Source: Porphyridium purpureum (lineage: Eukaryota > Rhodophyta > Bangiophyceae > Porphyridiales > Porphyridiaceae). From it: a stretch of 64,000 nucleotides of DNA. Each line of letters opens with the position of its first letter. The stretch's first letter is position 1. Both the position numbers and the translations under genes were made by a program. Below are positions 17,787 through 27,700 of the stretch, piece after piece. The DNA lies in contig VRMN01000001.1 of assembly GCA_008690995.1 (NCBI GenBank), positions 4,774,001 to 4,838,000 of the forward strand, read 5' to 3'. The notes beneath the pieces were generated by a model. The model ran no database searches, was not told where the DNA came from, and worked only from the letters and a program-made list of their open reading frames with translations.

Positions 17787-18800
17787 CTAAACGTTCTGGA
17801 CGTTCGCGCCCTCCATGTTCACGCACCGGTGTAGACGTGCATTCCACCCCGTCAGAAGGCTCCGAACCTCTGCGTTCGTGATCGACGCCCAGACTTCTAT
17901 GATTTCAGCCTCCAGCTCCGAGAGAGACTCATACTGCCTGTTTCCGGCGTAAATTTGGCGCGACATAATGCTCCACACGGTCTCCACCGGATTCAGGTCT
18001 GGCGAGTACGCTGGCCAATCCATTACATGCCATCCTTCGCGCGCGAAGAAGGACTTTGTATTCCGCGCCGCATGAGCAGGGGCATTGTCCTGCATGAATG
18101 TCCATCCTTCTGGATGGGTTTCACCGACGATGGTCGCCACTCGAGAGGACTCCAGCATGGCCACATAGTTTTCTGAAGTGATCCTTGCTGGGGTCTTCAG
18201 GAGCGCCATCTTCCCAGCGGAAGAAATTGCCATCCAAAACATCACACTTCCGCCGCTCGTATGACGGCGGACTCGATCCGGGAGCTCTCCTGTCCGGACC
18301 CACTGACCAGAATACCCATCAGGGCCATCTAAATTGAACTTCTTTTCATCCGTAAAGATGACTTTTCTATGCTCTTCAATTTTATTCAGATTTTGCATGG
18401 CAAATGCCACGCGACGCAGCCGATTCTCACGGGAAAGAGGCTGCCTGACGATGGCACGCCGAAAGGACAGATCATCGGCCATATTGCGCCTCACTGTCTC
18501 ACGGCTTACCGGCTTCCTTTGGGACCTGCCAGTATTGACCTGCATTGTGAGAGCCTTTAGAGGGCTCCTAGGAGCCGCTCTAAGTTTATTAAAAACACGC
18601 GTTTGAGCGGGTCCTGTGAATTTACGGGCATTCTGATTGCCGACGTAGCCTGGGGTCGCGTCGGGCTGGTCCAGAAAGCGTTTTACGGCATTTCTGGACC
18701 GATCGGCGCGTGTGGCTATATCGGACAGCTTGAGCCCCTCCGCGCGCCATCCCCAGATGGCACGCTTCTCCGCCTCGGTCAACGCACCCGCGCGCCCCAT
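17787..18800 (-). CDS. Tc1/mariner transposase (DD34E)
   Basis: 337 residues from the ATG at 18800. The N-terminus carries a helix-turn-helix paired-like DNA-binding region (LTEAEKRAIWGWRAEGLKLS, DIATRADRSRNAVKRFL). The catalytic core shows all three acidic residues: D in VIFTDEKKFNLDGPD, D in TFMQDNAPAHAARN, and E in WPAYSPDLNPVETVW. Thirty-four residues lie between the second D and the E, the Tc1-type DD34E spacing. The frame is uninterrupted, so the copy could be functional. It cuts and pastes the element by binding the direct repeats in the ends. Confidence 0.95.
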   Translation of the reverse strand: MGRAGALTEAEKRAIWGWRAEGLKLSDIATRADRSRNAVKRFLDQPDATPGYVGNQNARKFTGPAQTRVFNKLRAAPRSPLKALTMQVNTGRSQRKPVSRETVRRNMADDLSFRRAIVRQPLSRENRLRRVAFAMQNLNKIEEHRKVIFTDEKKFNLDGPDGYSGQWVRTGELPDRVRRHTSGGSVMFWMAISSAGKMALLKTPARITSENYVAMLESSRVATIVGETHPEGWTFMQDNAPAHAARNTKSFFAREGWHVMDWPAYSPDLNPVETVWSIMSRQIYAGNRQYESLSELEAEIIEVWASITNAEVRSLLTGWNARLHRCVNMEGANVQNV

Positions 18801-18861
18801 TTCCCGCCCGAAATCGCCCTCTTCTTGTCGACTGGCCGCCGCCGGGCGCGCCAAAACGCTT

Positions 18862-18980
18862 GTGTCCTATTTGTTTGAGCATCCTGTTTCCCCCTCCGAA
18901 ACACGTCTTCATAGTAAAATTTCATAATTTACTATGAAAATGGACAAATTTTGCAGGTCCTATTTGTTTGAGACGCACTT
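18862..18980 (-). repeat. Right terminal inverted repeat with two internal direct repeats
   Basis: Reverse complement of the left end with about seven differences. It contains the same outer and inner 16-18 bp direct repeats and the same internal palindrome, giving four transposase-site candidates over the whole element. Confidence 0.9.
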
Positions 18981-19119
18981 TATTTTGTGTACAGTGAAGG
19001 TACAGTTGGGAGGTGGGTGTGGGTGTGGGTGTGGGTGGGTGGGGGATGAAGTAGGTGAAGAGAGAGGGAAAGAGAGAGAGACCATGTGGCTGTGAGCTGA
19101 TTGTGGCAGCGACAAAGTC
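18981..19119 (+). promoter_or_regulatory. Promoter of SMP-like gene, right of the transposon
   Basis: GTACAGT occurs at 18989-18995 and 19000-19006, 114-131 bp before the ATG. A GGGTGT-repeat, G-rich tract (about 19010-19044) and a GA-rich tract (about 19045-19083) then run up to the start codon. The first heptamer is the mirror of the ACTGTAC on the other side of the transposon. Confidence 0.5.
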
Positions 19120-20286
19120 ATGGGGACAACATGGAGCGCGTCGCAATTCGAGCCGTCAGACGTCCCGCGAAGAGCTCACCCGCAGCTGTCGGTTCCCGTG
19201 TCGGTGTCGCTGCCGGCGCCGGTCGTGCGCGGGAGCGATGCCGTCTCAACCGAAGCGACGGGAGCCATACGTTTGCCGTCGCGAACGCAGGTTGAGCTCG
19301 CGGTGGCGCAGTTGCAGAAAGAACATCTTCAATACGCCAAGCTCGACCGCGAACAGTCTGCAAAGTCGCCGTCCAACGTGCGGCAACAGACGCCGTGCGG
19401 CTCGTGCTCCTGCTGTACGCATCACAAGGAGCAGCAAAGTTCTGGAGGGCCGACTTCGTCTGTGGCAACGGCTGCGGCCGATAGTGACGTTCAGTGGACG
19501 TTTCGCGAACCGCCACGGCTGGATCACGCCAAGGAAAGTTCCTCTCCTGTAGCACACATGCAACCGCACGAAGAGGGCAAGGCGCTCACGAAAGAAGGGC
19601 AGCTGGAACTCATGGTGGTGCAGTGGGAGCACATGTTCGCTGATATTGTGTGCTCGCTGGCACTTAGTCCACAAATGCTGTCCTGGTACGCTGAAGCGCT
19701 GTCCGACTTTTTGACTCGCACGCTTCTCAGCAGCCATAACGTGCAGCATGTGAATTTTGTGCAATGCTCGTTTCCGTGCCTCAAATCCGAGAAGCCAAAA
19801 ATGCGCCTGGTGCGATGGGAAGGCATGCACGACGCCGAGTTTGAAGTGGACTGGAACCCTCGGAGCTGGTGGCTTGCCGTGTCGGTCGGAGGCGCCCTGA
19901 ACACACAGCTTATTGTTACAATTCGGGGACTAGGCATCAACGGCAATCTGCGCACAGCGCTGGCGTCGGACTGCAGCGCCATCAGGTTGTCCTTTTGCGC
20001 CGATAGGAATGGCACTGAAAGCAGCGCCGCGAACACCACCCCGGAGTTTCGCATGACCGCCACGACGCGGGTGGTATTAGGAAGTGTCCCTCTACCTGTA
20101 CAGAATTGGACAGAAGACGCTGTTCTGCGGCGCCTGCGTGAGCTATTTAATAGGCATCTCGTGGGCCCCAACGAGTGTCTGGTGCCTTTGCGCCGCACGG
20201 TGCCAAGCCGCAAAGTCACTGAAGCAGAACTTGCTTCTGCCCAGCGCGCCGCTGCTCGGGCCCGGACCGTCAACCTGAATGCATAA
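19120..20286 (+). CDS. Putative SMP-domain-like lipid-binding protein
   Basis: 388 residues, no transmembrane helix. The N-terminal ~150 residues are low-complexity with a CGSCSCCTHHK cysteine patch. The region from about residue 160 (MVVQWEHMFADIVCSLALSP) to 330 has the alternating pattern of an SMP (synaptotagmin-like mitochondrial lipid-binding) domain: a helix, then VQHVNFVQCSF, AEFEVDWNPRSWWLAVSVGG and VTIRGLGINGNLRTAL. SMP domains bind glycerolipids at membrane contact sites. The match is by pattern only and the usual membrane anchor is absent, so the call is tentative. It is followed by a TLC-domain membrane protein on the same strand. Confidence 0.4.
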   Translation: MGTTWSASQFEPSDVPRRAHPQLSVPVSVSLPAPVVRGSDAVSTEATGAIRLPSRTQVELAVAQLQKEHLQYAKLDREQSAKSPSNVRQQTPCGSCSCCTHHKEQQSSGGPTSSVATAAADSDVQWTFREPPRLDHAKESSSPVAHMQPHEEGKALTKEGQLELMVVQWEHMFADIVCSLALSPQMLSWYAEALSDFLTRTLLSSHNVQHVNFVQCSFPCLKSEKPKMRLVRWEGMHDAEFEVDWNPRSWWLAVSVGGALNTQLIVTIRGLGINGNLRTALASDCSAIRLSFCADRNGTESSAANTTPEFRMTATTRVVLGSVPLPVQNWTEDAVLRRLRELFNRHLVGPNECLVPLRRTVPSRKVTEAELASAQRAAARARTVNLNA

Positions 20287-20682
20287 GTTTTGGTTCGTTG
20301 CGAACGCGAAAACCATCGATGGGCCGGGGCATGGCATCGGCGCGCTGGTATGTTAATAAAAGTTTTGCTCTTTGGTCTTCTCTGCGGCGATAGGATGTAG
20401 AGTATGCATTCAAGCGGACGCAGTGATCCGCTCGGAAATCTGAGACGAAGAAAAGAAATAAAAATCCACCGGGCCTTGTGCGCGGCATGCAAACCCAACA
20501 GCACATTCATCTTTCACGGCAACCCGCCACCATACGTTGACGACGAATTTTGAAGATTCGGACGCGGACGACGCGTGCCTGGTTGAGTGGGAGGCGTCGA
20601 TCGGAATACTTGCTTTGAGAGGGCGCAAGAGCAGGGCTCGTTTTACCGCGGAGTTATCCAGTCTGCTTGCGCGCTAGAAGAT
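20287..20682. other. Intergenic region SMP-like / TLC gene
   Basis: 396 bp. An AATAAA at 20355-20360 is a candidate polyadenylation signal for the SMP-like gene. The remainder should contain the TLC gene promoter, but no GTACAGT or purine tract was seen. Confidence 0.4.
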
Positions 20683-21381
20683 ATGCAGGAGGATGCACAT
20701 GCAGCGATGAATGGAGGAGTCGCGATGGGCACGATTGTGGAAAAGCATGCGGTGGAATCCGAGCGCACGGCGGCGAGTGGAACAGAGGCGGCCTACCGTG
20801 AGCAAGTGGAGCGCCTGCGCGCTTTCCATGACTATGCCAATCTCGTGCTGCTTCCTCCATTGGTCATCATGGACTATGCGTATATTCTGACACAGTGGGA
20901 GCCGCTTTTGTTTCCATTTTTCTACTACACGATGTCTTATTTGATCCTCGACACGATCTTTCTGATGGTGTATGGGTACGCGCATCGATCACCGCGTGTG
21001 GTGATTCTGCACCACCTCCTTATCTGCCTCTTTTCGCCGCTGCCGTACACCATGCCCAACCTGCGGTACGCATGCATGGTATGCTTCTCGGCAGAGCTAA
21101 ACACGTTCGCGCTCATCGCGCGCCGCCGCGCGCCGCCGAATTCGATTTGGCAAAGCATAGCGTCGATTGTGTTCGTGGTGTCGTGGTTCGGCATCCGGTG
21201 CATTGTGTTTCCCATCATGGTGTACGTGTTCTGGGTGCTGTGGCAGAACGAACAGGCTGCGAGCGGCAACTTTTGGCACCCGTCACTGCTTGCCGTGGTG
21301 ATCATGGTCGCACTGGTAGTCATGCAGTACATGTGGACTGTGGGGCTTGTGAAGAAGCTGACGAGCAAAAAATACGACTGA
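20683..21381 (+). CDS. TLC-domain multipass membrane protein (TLCD/TMEM56-like)
   Basis: 232 residues from the ATG at 20683. After a soluble N-terminus there are about five or six hydrophobic helices. The TLC signature is visible: YYTMSYLILDTIFLMVYGY, then the His pair in VVILHHLLICLF, then the acidic residue in CFSAELNTFALIARR. TLC proteins include ceramide synthases, TRAM, CLN8 and the TLCD/TMEM56 group. The ceramide-synthase Lag1 motif with two pairs of His and Asp is not complete, so a TLCD-type role in membrane lipid composition is more likely. The C-terminus KKLTSKKYD is lysine-rich, which would suit ER retrieval (inference). Confidence 0.75.
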   Translation: MQEDAHAAMNGGVAMGTIVEKHAVESERTAASGTEAAYREQVERLRAFHDYANLVLLPPLVIMDYAYILTQWEPLLFPFFYYTMSYLILDTIFLMVYGYAHRSPRVVILHHLLICLFSPLPYTMPNLRYACMVCFSAELNTFALIARRRAPPNSIWQSIASIVFVVSWFGIRCIVFPIMVYVFWVLWQNEQAASGNFWHPSLLAVVIMVALVVMQYMWTVGLVKKLTSKKYD

Positions 21382-21532
21382 CGTGAAACCGACAACCAGT
21401 GTGTCCATGGTCCATGACGCCGAATCCACTGCCGACGCTAACACAACAACGCACTCGATACCGCTCCCCAGGCTGCTCAGACCACCCGCGCGTGGTGCCG
21501 CGCCAAATTTCCGAGGAGCTCATGAAAACGGT

Positions 21533-21550
21533 GGCGTTTTAATAGGGACG
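21533..21550 (+). promoter_or_regulatory. GGCG-TTTTAATAGGGACG element upstream of NSE4
   Basis: GGCGTTTTAATAGGGACG lies about 87 bp before the NSE4 ATG. A close relative, GGCGCTGTTTTGATAGGGACG, lies upstream of exportin-7 at 35772. Function is unknown; the pair is reported as a possible shared element. Confidence 0.3.
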
Positions 21551-21636
21551 GGCAGTTTGTCCATGTTTGTGGGCCTGGGCAGGATAGCCGCTCGAGGAGG
21601 AAGACGAGCGTGGTGAACAAGGGGCTTTGGAGAAAG

Positions 21637-22590
21637 ATGAGAAGCGGTCAGGAAGACGGAGAAGATGCCGCGGCCCAGCGGCAGAAGGAGCGTGCACTGT
21701 ACGCTTCTCTGCGGCACCATGCGGAAAGCGTTCGCGCACGCGAGGTCGACGCGCACGAGCAGAGCGTGGTTGCGACCCAGGACCCAACCGAGGCCACGGC
21801 CGAGTGGATGGAACGGATGAAGGAGAACGAGGAGCTGCACAGCAAGTCACAGACGGCAGCACAGCATGTAATTGTGACGACAGCGTTCGTTTCACTTTCT
21901 GGCCGCGCGACCGCACAGGCAAAGCACGTGAGCACGTCGGTTGAGGCGGTCGAGCTCCCCATGATCGTTGAGAAGGCGTGCGACGCGTTCCGCCTGGAAC
22001 ACGGCGGGAATCGCGACAGCAGCCAGTCTCAGTCAGGGGTGCGCGGTTTTCAGTTTGACCTAATCGCACATGGCATACAAACAGCGCGCTTCGCGATGAT
22101 GGCTCCAAGCACCGATTTCTTTGTTCGCGCCGAGCCCATCAGGTCGAAGACACCGAAGAAGCGTGTTCGTACCGCTCAGACGGGAGAATTATCATCACGC
22201 GTTGCACACACTGCGCAGCTCGTTTCTGCGGCTCACGCGACGCACACTGAAACAGATCGACGTATTAAGGCTTTAGACCAGAACTTGAGGAAGAAGGGCC
22301 GCACGAGCCTGTACACGACCATCTTGGATCCAGACTCCATATCGCACACAATAGAAAACCTGTTCCATGCGAGCTTTCTAGTCAAGGACGGTCGGGCTCG
22401 GGTTGAGCGTGATGCCAACGGAACAGTTCTGATCGAGGCTAAGGAGAAGGCGATTGCGGCCGACACGGACGTCGCAGCGCCGACCCGCGATTTGAATGCG
22501 ATACCAGAACGCAGAGAACAGATTATATTTCGGTTGGACAAAGCAGTCTTTCAGAATTTGAAGTCCAAATGCAATGAGTTTGGAGGGTAG
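21637..22590 (+). CDS. NSE4: NSE4, SMC5/6 complex kleisin
   Basis: 317 residues from the ATG at 21637. The C-terminal Nse4 domain is clear: LYTTILDPDSISHTIENLFH, ASFLVKDGRARVE, then RREQIIFRLDKAVFQNLK. The N-terminal half is charged and helical (RQKERALYASLRHHAESVRA), as expected for the region that binds SMC6 and NSE3. NSE4 bridges the heads of SMC5 and SMC6 in the complex that resolves recombination intermediates and restrains extrachromosomal DNA. It converges with the C2H2 gene, with only 163 bp between stop codons. Confidence 0.9.
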   Translation: MRSGQEDGEDAAAQRQKERALYASLRHHAESVRAREVDAHEQSVVATQDPTEATAEWMERMKENEELHSKSQTAAQHVIVTTAFVSLSGRATAQAKHVSTSVEAVELPMIVEKACDAFRLEHGGNRDSSQSQSGVRGFQFDLIAHGIQTARFAMMAPSTDFFVRAEPIRSKTPKKRVRTAQTGELSSRVAHTAQLVSAAHATHTETDRRIKALDQNLRKKGRTSLYTTILDPDSISHTIENLFHASFLVKDGRARVERDANGTVLIEAKEKAIAADTDVAAPTRDLNAIPERREQIIFRLDKAVFQNLKSKCNEFGG

Positions 22591-22753
22591 GAAGCTGTGC
22601 TGCTCACCGCCGGCACTGGATTTTCCTACTCTTTCTCACCCATTTTGTCGTAGTTGACTTTGTAATATACACATTCGTTCCAACTTTATGTGCAAGTAGC
22701 AAATCAATCGAGCGCCTCAATACTGCCCGGACACGCCCAACCGTACGTTCATG

Positions 22754-24145
22754 TCATTGCCTCCAGTGCAAGTTCTGAGGTGCACGATCTGAGGGCCAAT
22801 CGATGCCAGCGGTCCGCGCTAGGTCCCCCTCAGCAGACTCTCGTACTGGCTCTGCCATTTGACTGTCGTATGCCCAGCCAGCCGCAGCGGGCTGAGCACC
22901 AACAGGACCATTTCTGGCGTTTACGTTAGGCCAGTACGGCGCCGGAGCGCGATTCGTCTTTGGTGGTCCGTTCGCTGGTCTTGGCAAGCCCGTGGCCAAA
23001 CCGAGCCCGGTCGGACCCTGCGGCGGTTGGTACTGCCGGGAGGACTCGGCCCACGTCAGTTGTCGGACGGTGTCAGGTGTGACAATAGCCTGACTGCCCG
23101 GAGGATACATCATCAGTGGGCTCGCCACCATCATGTCTAAAGGAGAGACCCGGTTCCCATCTTGATCGCTTGTGTCCATTCCGTCAGAGTCAATGTCTAA
23201 AATGGATGGTAGCAGACGGCCCGCGTGGCTGCCGCGGGAACTCATTCTCTTCATTAAATTGTTATTGCCCCAAGGACCGCCTGACAATGTTGGCTGCTGC
23301 ACAGGCGCGGGTTCAAGAAGCGTTTGCGAGTGCTGGGGTTGGGGCATTCGCGATGTCGAGTCACTTGGAAATGAAGCCTGATGGCTCTGTGTATGAGATT
23401 GCTGTTGAGGTCGTCCCCACGCCATCGCATGCTCCTCGGGAGCAGGCTTCTCTTCTGGCGTAGGAAGCTCAAACGTTCGTGGTTGTACGTGAGCACCCTG
23501 CTGCACTTGCTCCAGTGGCGGAATTGGTTCTTGTTGTGAGATCGTCAGTCGCTTGTCTTTGTCGAGGTCAAACTTCAATGCCCCGAGCGCGGGGGGACCA
23601 GGCGGCACAGAAAGCACCTGGGAAGCAAATGGCCCGACCTGAGCGGCGGTTCCAGGGGCACGGGCCAGCTCTGCGTTGGAGGAAACATCCATGCCACTGA
23701 ACAGGTCTTCGTCTGTCTCATCCAGTTGCACTCGCCGGCTTGCGTTGAGTTGGTCGCCCAAGTTTTGAAAGCCCGGCAGCATCGGGTCGGACTCGCGGCG
23801 CCTGGTCATTCGAGAGGAGCCTGAGGACACCTCTGAGGAGCGGCGGCGCGACGAGGCTTTGCGAAGCACGGGCTCTCCGTGTTCGTCCACCTCGGCTGCG
23901 ACGCACGCGAGCGAGTGCTTGCGATGCGCAATGAGCGAGGACTGCCACGCGTACTTCTTCCCGCAGACGTCGCACGCGAACGGGAGCTCGCCCGAGTGCT
24001 TGCGGAGGTGCGCCTTGAGGTTGAAGCGCTTTCCGAACCGGCGGCCGCATGCCGGGTACGGGCACTCGAACACGCCGTCCACGACGCGCGCGTCCTGGAG
24101 ACTCGGCTCCCTCGAGACTCCTGACGCGTCCGCGGCATCCTCCAT
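22754..24145 (-). CDS. C2H2 zinc-finger protein (two fingers)
   Basis: 463 residues from the ATG at 24145. Two adjacent C2H2 fingers lie near the N-terminus: FECPYPACGRRFGKRFNLKA ending HLRKH, and FACDVCGKKYAWQSSLIAHR ending KHSLAC. They are joined by the canonical-type linker SGELP. The rest is low-complexity, rich in Pro, Gln and Ser, with short acidic hydrophobic patches (DETDEDLFSGMD, LPSILDIDSDGMDTSD) that could act as activation segments. It is probably a sequence-specific transcription factor; target unknown. A pyrimidine-rich plus-strand tract at 24170-24230 gives it a purine-rich leader. Confidence 0.8.
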   Translation of the reverse strand: MEDAADASGVSREPSLQDARVVDGVFECPYPACGRRFGKRFNLKAHLRKHSGELPFACDVCGKKYAWQSSLIAHRKHSLACVAAEVDEHGEPVLRKASSRRRSSEVSSGSSRMTRRRESDPMLPGFQNLGDQLNASRRVQLDETDEDLFSGMDVSSNAELARAPGTAAQVGPFASQVLSVPPGPPALGALKFDLDKDKRLTISQQEPIPPLEQVQQGAHVQPRTFELPTPEEKPAPEEHAMAWGRPQQQSHTQSHQASFPSDSTSRMPQPQHSQTLLEPAPVQQPTLSGGPWGNNNLMKRMSSRGSHAGRLLPSILDIDSDGMDTSDQDGNRVSPLDMMVASPLMMYPPGSQAIVTPDTVRQLTWAESSRQYQPPQGPTGLGLATGLPRPANGPPKTNRAPAPYWPNVNARNGPVGAQPAAAGWAYDSQMAEPVRESAEGDLARTAGIDWPSDRAPQNLHWRQ

Positions 24146-24767
24146 ACCCGAGCAAGCGTACCGACCACTCTCCCACCCGCTCCTCCTTCCCGGCGCTCCC
24201 TTCCGGCCTTTTCCCCGCTTCTCAGCACCAGGCACTCCTCACCATGCCAGAATCTTCACCACCACCACGCACCACAGTCGCGCCCGCTGCGCTTTCTCTC
24301 ACCAAATGGCATCAAACGGTACAGCGTTTTCGGGTGTCGGGTGTGGTCTGTGCCAACGGGAGCTGCGCTGCTATGCGGCCTGGTGATTTGAAGGACGCGG
24401 GACAGCGACGTGGCTTGAAGGGTTAATGCGAAACGTGGCGCGGAGCGCAAGCATGAAACACGCAGCGGATGGACGCTCACGCGGTTCAGACGTGGCGGCG
24501 CGGCAGCGCGCATGTCTGTGGTCGCCGAGCTGGTCCGTTTCGCGGCATCCGCGCGCGTCGCCGTCTCCCACAAGTGGCGCACATCGCGTGCGCAGGACAG
24601 AGGCAGATGGATACACCGGCGTGCGGTGACTTCCTGGCACTCGTCCGCGCCTGCGACCGGCTCGATTACAACTAGGGTAGAGTAGACAAAATCATTGTAC
24701 ATTGAAGTATGCAAGCCTGCACCAACAAGCATGGGTGTGAAGAGGGCTTCCACGGTAAAACCAAGAC
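24146..24767. other. Intergenic region between C2H2 and Gln-rich genes
   Basis: 622 bp between two minus-strand genes. The first ~85 bp is a pyrimidine-rich leader region of the C2H2 gene. The rest should hold its promoter and the 3' UTR boundary of the Gln-rich gene. No GTACAGT and no RNA gene were recognised. Confidence 0.4.
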
Positions 24768-27700
24768 TCAAGAAAAGTTGGACAGGTTTGTCGAGTCTGG
24801 TGCGGTGTTGTGGTTGTCCGTGTCCGCAGGATGAGATTGGCTTGGCGCCGCACGCAGAGCTGGATGACTGAAATCATCTGACATCCCAAACGCACCCACG
24901 GGAGCAGAGAATGGAGGGAAATCAGACATGCCTCGAGGCGACCCCAGTCCCGGCATGCTCTGAACAAGACGCGCATGCTCCTGTGCGAGGATGTCCTGGT
25001 CCGTCATCATCTCACTGAACGTCATACTCGGAAAGTTTGCAGAACTCGCTACTGCTCCGCCCTCGAGGTTCGCCCTGGCAGGTGACTTCAAAAACGACTC
25101 CAGCGCGCTTGGCCCCGTTCGCTCCGCCAGTCCGCTTCCGCCGTGTTGACCTTCGGCAAAAAAGCGGTCGAGCGCTGCTTCATCAACGTCAACCATGGAA
25201 ACACCCGTGAACCGTTGTCGCGGCTCCGAGATAATGTCCACGGCGGGCAGCCCGGACGACGGCGCATGACTGCTACTCGCCCTTCCTTGAGCTGTGTCCT
25301 GCGCTGTCTTGGCCACAAGACGATCCGTAAGAGCTACCAGTGACGACGGCCCCAGCGGAACGCTCGCTGCTTGATTCAGCGACGTTTCGTTTTCATCCGT
25401 GAGAGTGTCCGCGCGAGGCTCCGTGTCTCCAGAGTACTTTGAGGTCTCTAAAATGATGGCCGCTGTTCGCGTTCGCTTGTTTCCTACGATTCGCCCTTCC
25501 CCAAATTCGTCATCAGCATCCTTACTAACACGATCTGCCGACGCTCGAGAGCCGTGAAGCGAGGATGCGTCGGATCCTGAGCAATACTTCTTTTGCTCGT
25601 GCGATCCATCACGTGAACCCCGAGCGTCCGACGTCCCGTGTGATTCGGACTCACGCTGCTTAATCCCATTCACTTCACGAGTCAACTGCTCTATTTGCCG
25701 TTGCATCCGATTCAAATCGGCACCGCTCATGACTACCACCGGCTGATCTGCCGAAAGCGGGTGTGACGGAGGTACGATGACGACTGGCTGTTGTGGATTT
25801 GTAACCGACGCAAGTGCAGTCCCTAAGGGTCCAGCAGATACCACATTCAAACTGCCACTGACATTTGCGGTCACCGGATGTGAGGGAGGTACTATGACGA
25901 CGGGAGGCTGTTGCATATTAACCCCGGACGCCAACATTGCTGCCGTAGCGGCCGTGGCTGCTACGCTTGTATCTACGCCGCCGCCCGCAGCAGGGACGGT
26001 AATCGATGGATTCAGCGAGGCGGCGGAATACAAGGTACCCGTCGCAGGCTGCTGCGGATCAAACAAAGACATGCTTGCTGTTCCACTCGGCATTTCCGGA
26101 CTGTTCGTCCCTGAGACTGCTGGCAGCGCCGCACCCGGCAAAGAGGTCCCCGAAGGCCACCCTGGCACATGAGACTGCGTCTGTTGCGGATGCTGCGCGG
26201 ATTGCAGAACAGGCGTCGAATATGTATTCACATTGTAGGACTGCTGCTTGGTTCTGTGCAACATGTCCTTGAACGACTCGCCCGGTTGCCTGCGGTCCAA
26301 TAAATGACTTCCGGCAGTCGAATTTGTGCGATCTGATGTCGAGTGAGATCCTATGCCCTCGCCGCCAATCCCAAGGCCCTGTTCAGCGCGATCCCCAGCA
26401 GGAGTGTGCGCAGCGGCGTCCATGGACGAGTCTCGAGAGTGCTCACTGTGCGTGCATAGGGCCTCACTCGATTGCGGATTTGAGGTCCTCTGTTGCTCTA
26501 TAGTCCGTGCTTGTTGCTGGATTAGTTGAGTCTGGTGTTGGTTCTGGATCTGCAGCATTTGAATTTGCTGTTGAAGCATTACTTGCTGCTGTTGCGGTGT
26601 CAGCACTGCTGGCGCGGTCGCCAGAGGATTCGTCGAGATCATGCCTGATGGAGCCATCATCATCGGGACAGCAGAACTTTGCTGGGTCTGGCCAGGTATG
26701 CTTGCTATCCCAGATTGTAACTGCAACTGCTGTAGTTGTGTTGCGTGCGCTTGTGCTGCAAGGTTCGCATTCATCTGCAAGTGCGCTTGATGCTGAGCTT
26801 GATGCTGAGCTTGCTGCTGCGCTTGTTGTTGCGCTTGTTGCTGTGCTTGCTGTTGGGCCTGTTGCTGTGCGGAATCCACTTGTTGCATGCCAGAGTTTGT
26901 GTTCGAATTCAGCGATTGCGAATGCGATTGGGATGCAGTTCGCGACGTTGCGTCACTCCCCACTCTATTCGTGTTTACCTCCACATTCTCGGCCGCCGTT
27001 CCTAGCGTTGACGAAGAGCCAAAGTGTTGCGCAGACGCCGAAGGTACCGAAAATGGGGTGGTGCTTGGCTGTGTGCTACCATTCACGGAGCCGACCTCGG
27101 CGTTCATCATGGATACAAGCGGCGCTTGGTTTTGTTGCTGCTGCTGCTGTTGCAGAACATGCATTTGCAAAAGATTCTGCTGGGTCTGTGCAGCCAAAAA
27201 CTGTGCCTGAGCCGGTACGTGCCCTACTTGACCTAGTTGACCCATTTGCTGGGCTTGTTGAGGCTGCAAAAAATGTTGCTGCATTTGCGGACCAGTCGCT
27301 GTCGTTACGGCTACGAGCTGTGCAGGGTTCATCATCATGCTCGGTGCGGGTGGCGTTCCCTGGTGTGCGAACCCGGGGATTCCCAACGGATGTTGCTGCA
27401 GATTTGGCGCCGCCATAGGGTGAGCCATCGCCATTGGGTGCGCACCGGGTATCGCTTGCATGCCTCCAAAGTAGGGTTGCCCCACCATGAGATGCTGCGG
27501 CTGTTGGACGGGGACGGGTACGTGGGACGCCGGGCCGGAGCCGTACGGCATACTTTGAAACGCCGCGCTCCCGCCAAAGCTGACATCGGAGCTATCCTGC
27601 ACCACTCCACCCGCTGGCATGAGCACGCGCGCCTTCCGCGGCGCACCTGCCTGCTTCTCCTGCCCGTTGTACACTTCGCACATGGGGTGTGCCTTCAAGT

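Larger units (their letters stand above)
17634..18980 (-). mobile_element. Tc1/mariner DNA transposon, full length, IR/DR type
   Basis: 1,347 bp flanked by TA on both sides (17632-17633 and 18981-18982), the target duplication of this superfamily. Terminal inverted repeats of about 120 bp begin AAGTGCGTCTC. The two ends differ at only about seven positions. The element encodes one intact-looking transposase on the minus strand. It sits in the shared promoter region of two divergent genes. The near-identity of the ends and the open transposase frame suggest fairly recent insertion. Confidence 0.93.

Noticed and set aside
18801-18854. Longer N-terminus for the transposase
   Set aside because: The extension begins at a non-ATG codon and runs toward the inverted repeat; the ATG at 18800 gives a normal family length. 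Similar non-ATG extensions were removed from other genes.
19524-20510. 328-codon minus-strand frame
   Set aside because: Antisense to the SMP-like gene; composition is irregular with no domain, while the plus strand has a proper ATG, leader and polyadenylation signal.
26507-27418. 303-codon plus-strand frame rich in Leu/Val/Ala
   Set aside because: Antisense of Gln codons gives Leu/Cys runs; it mirrors the Gln-rich gene and is an artefact.
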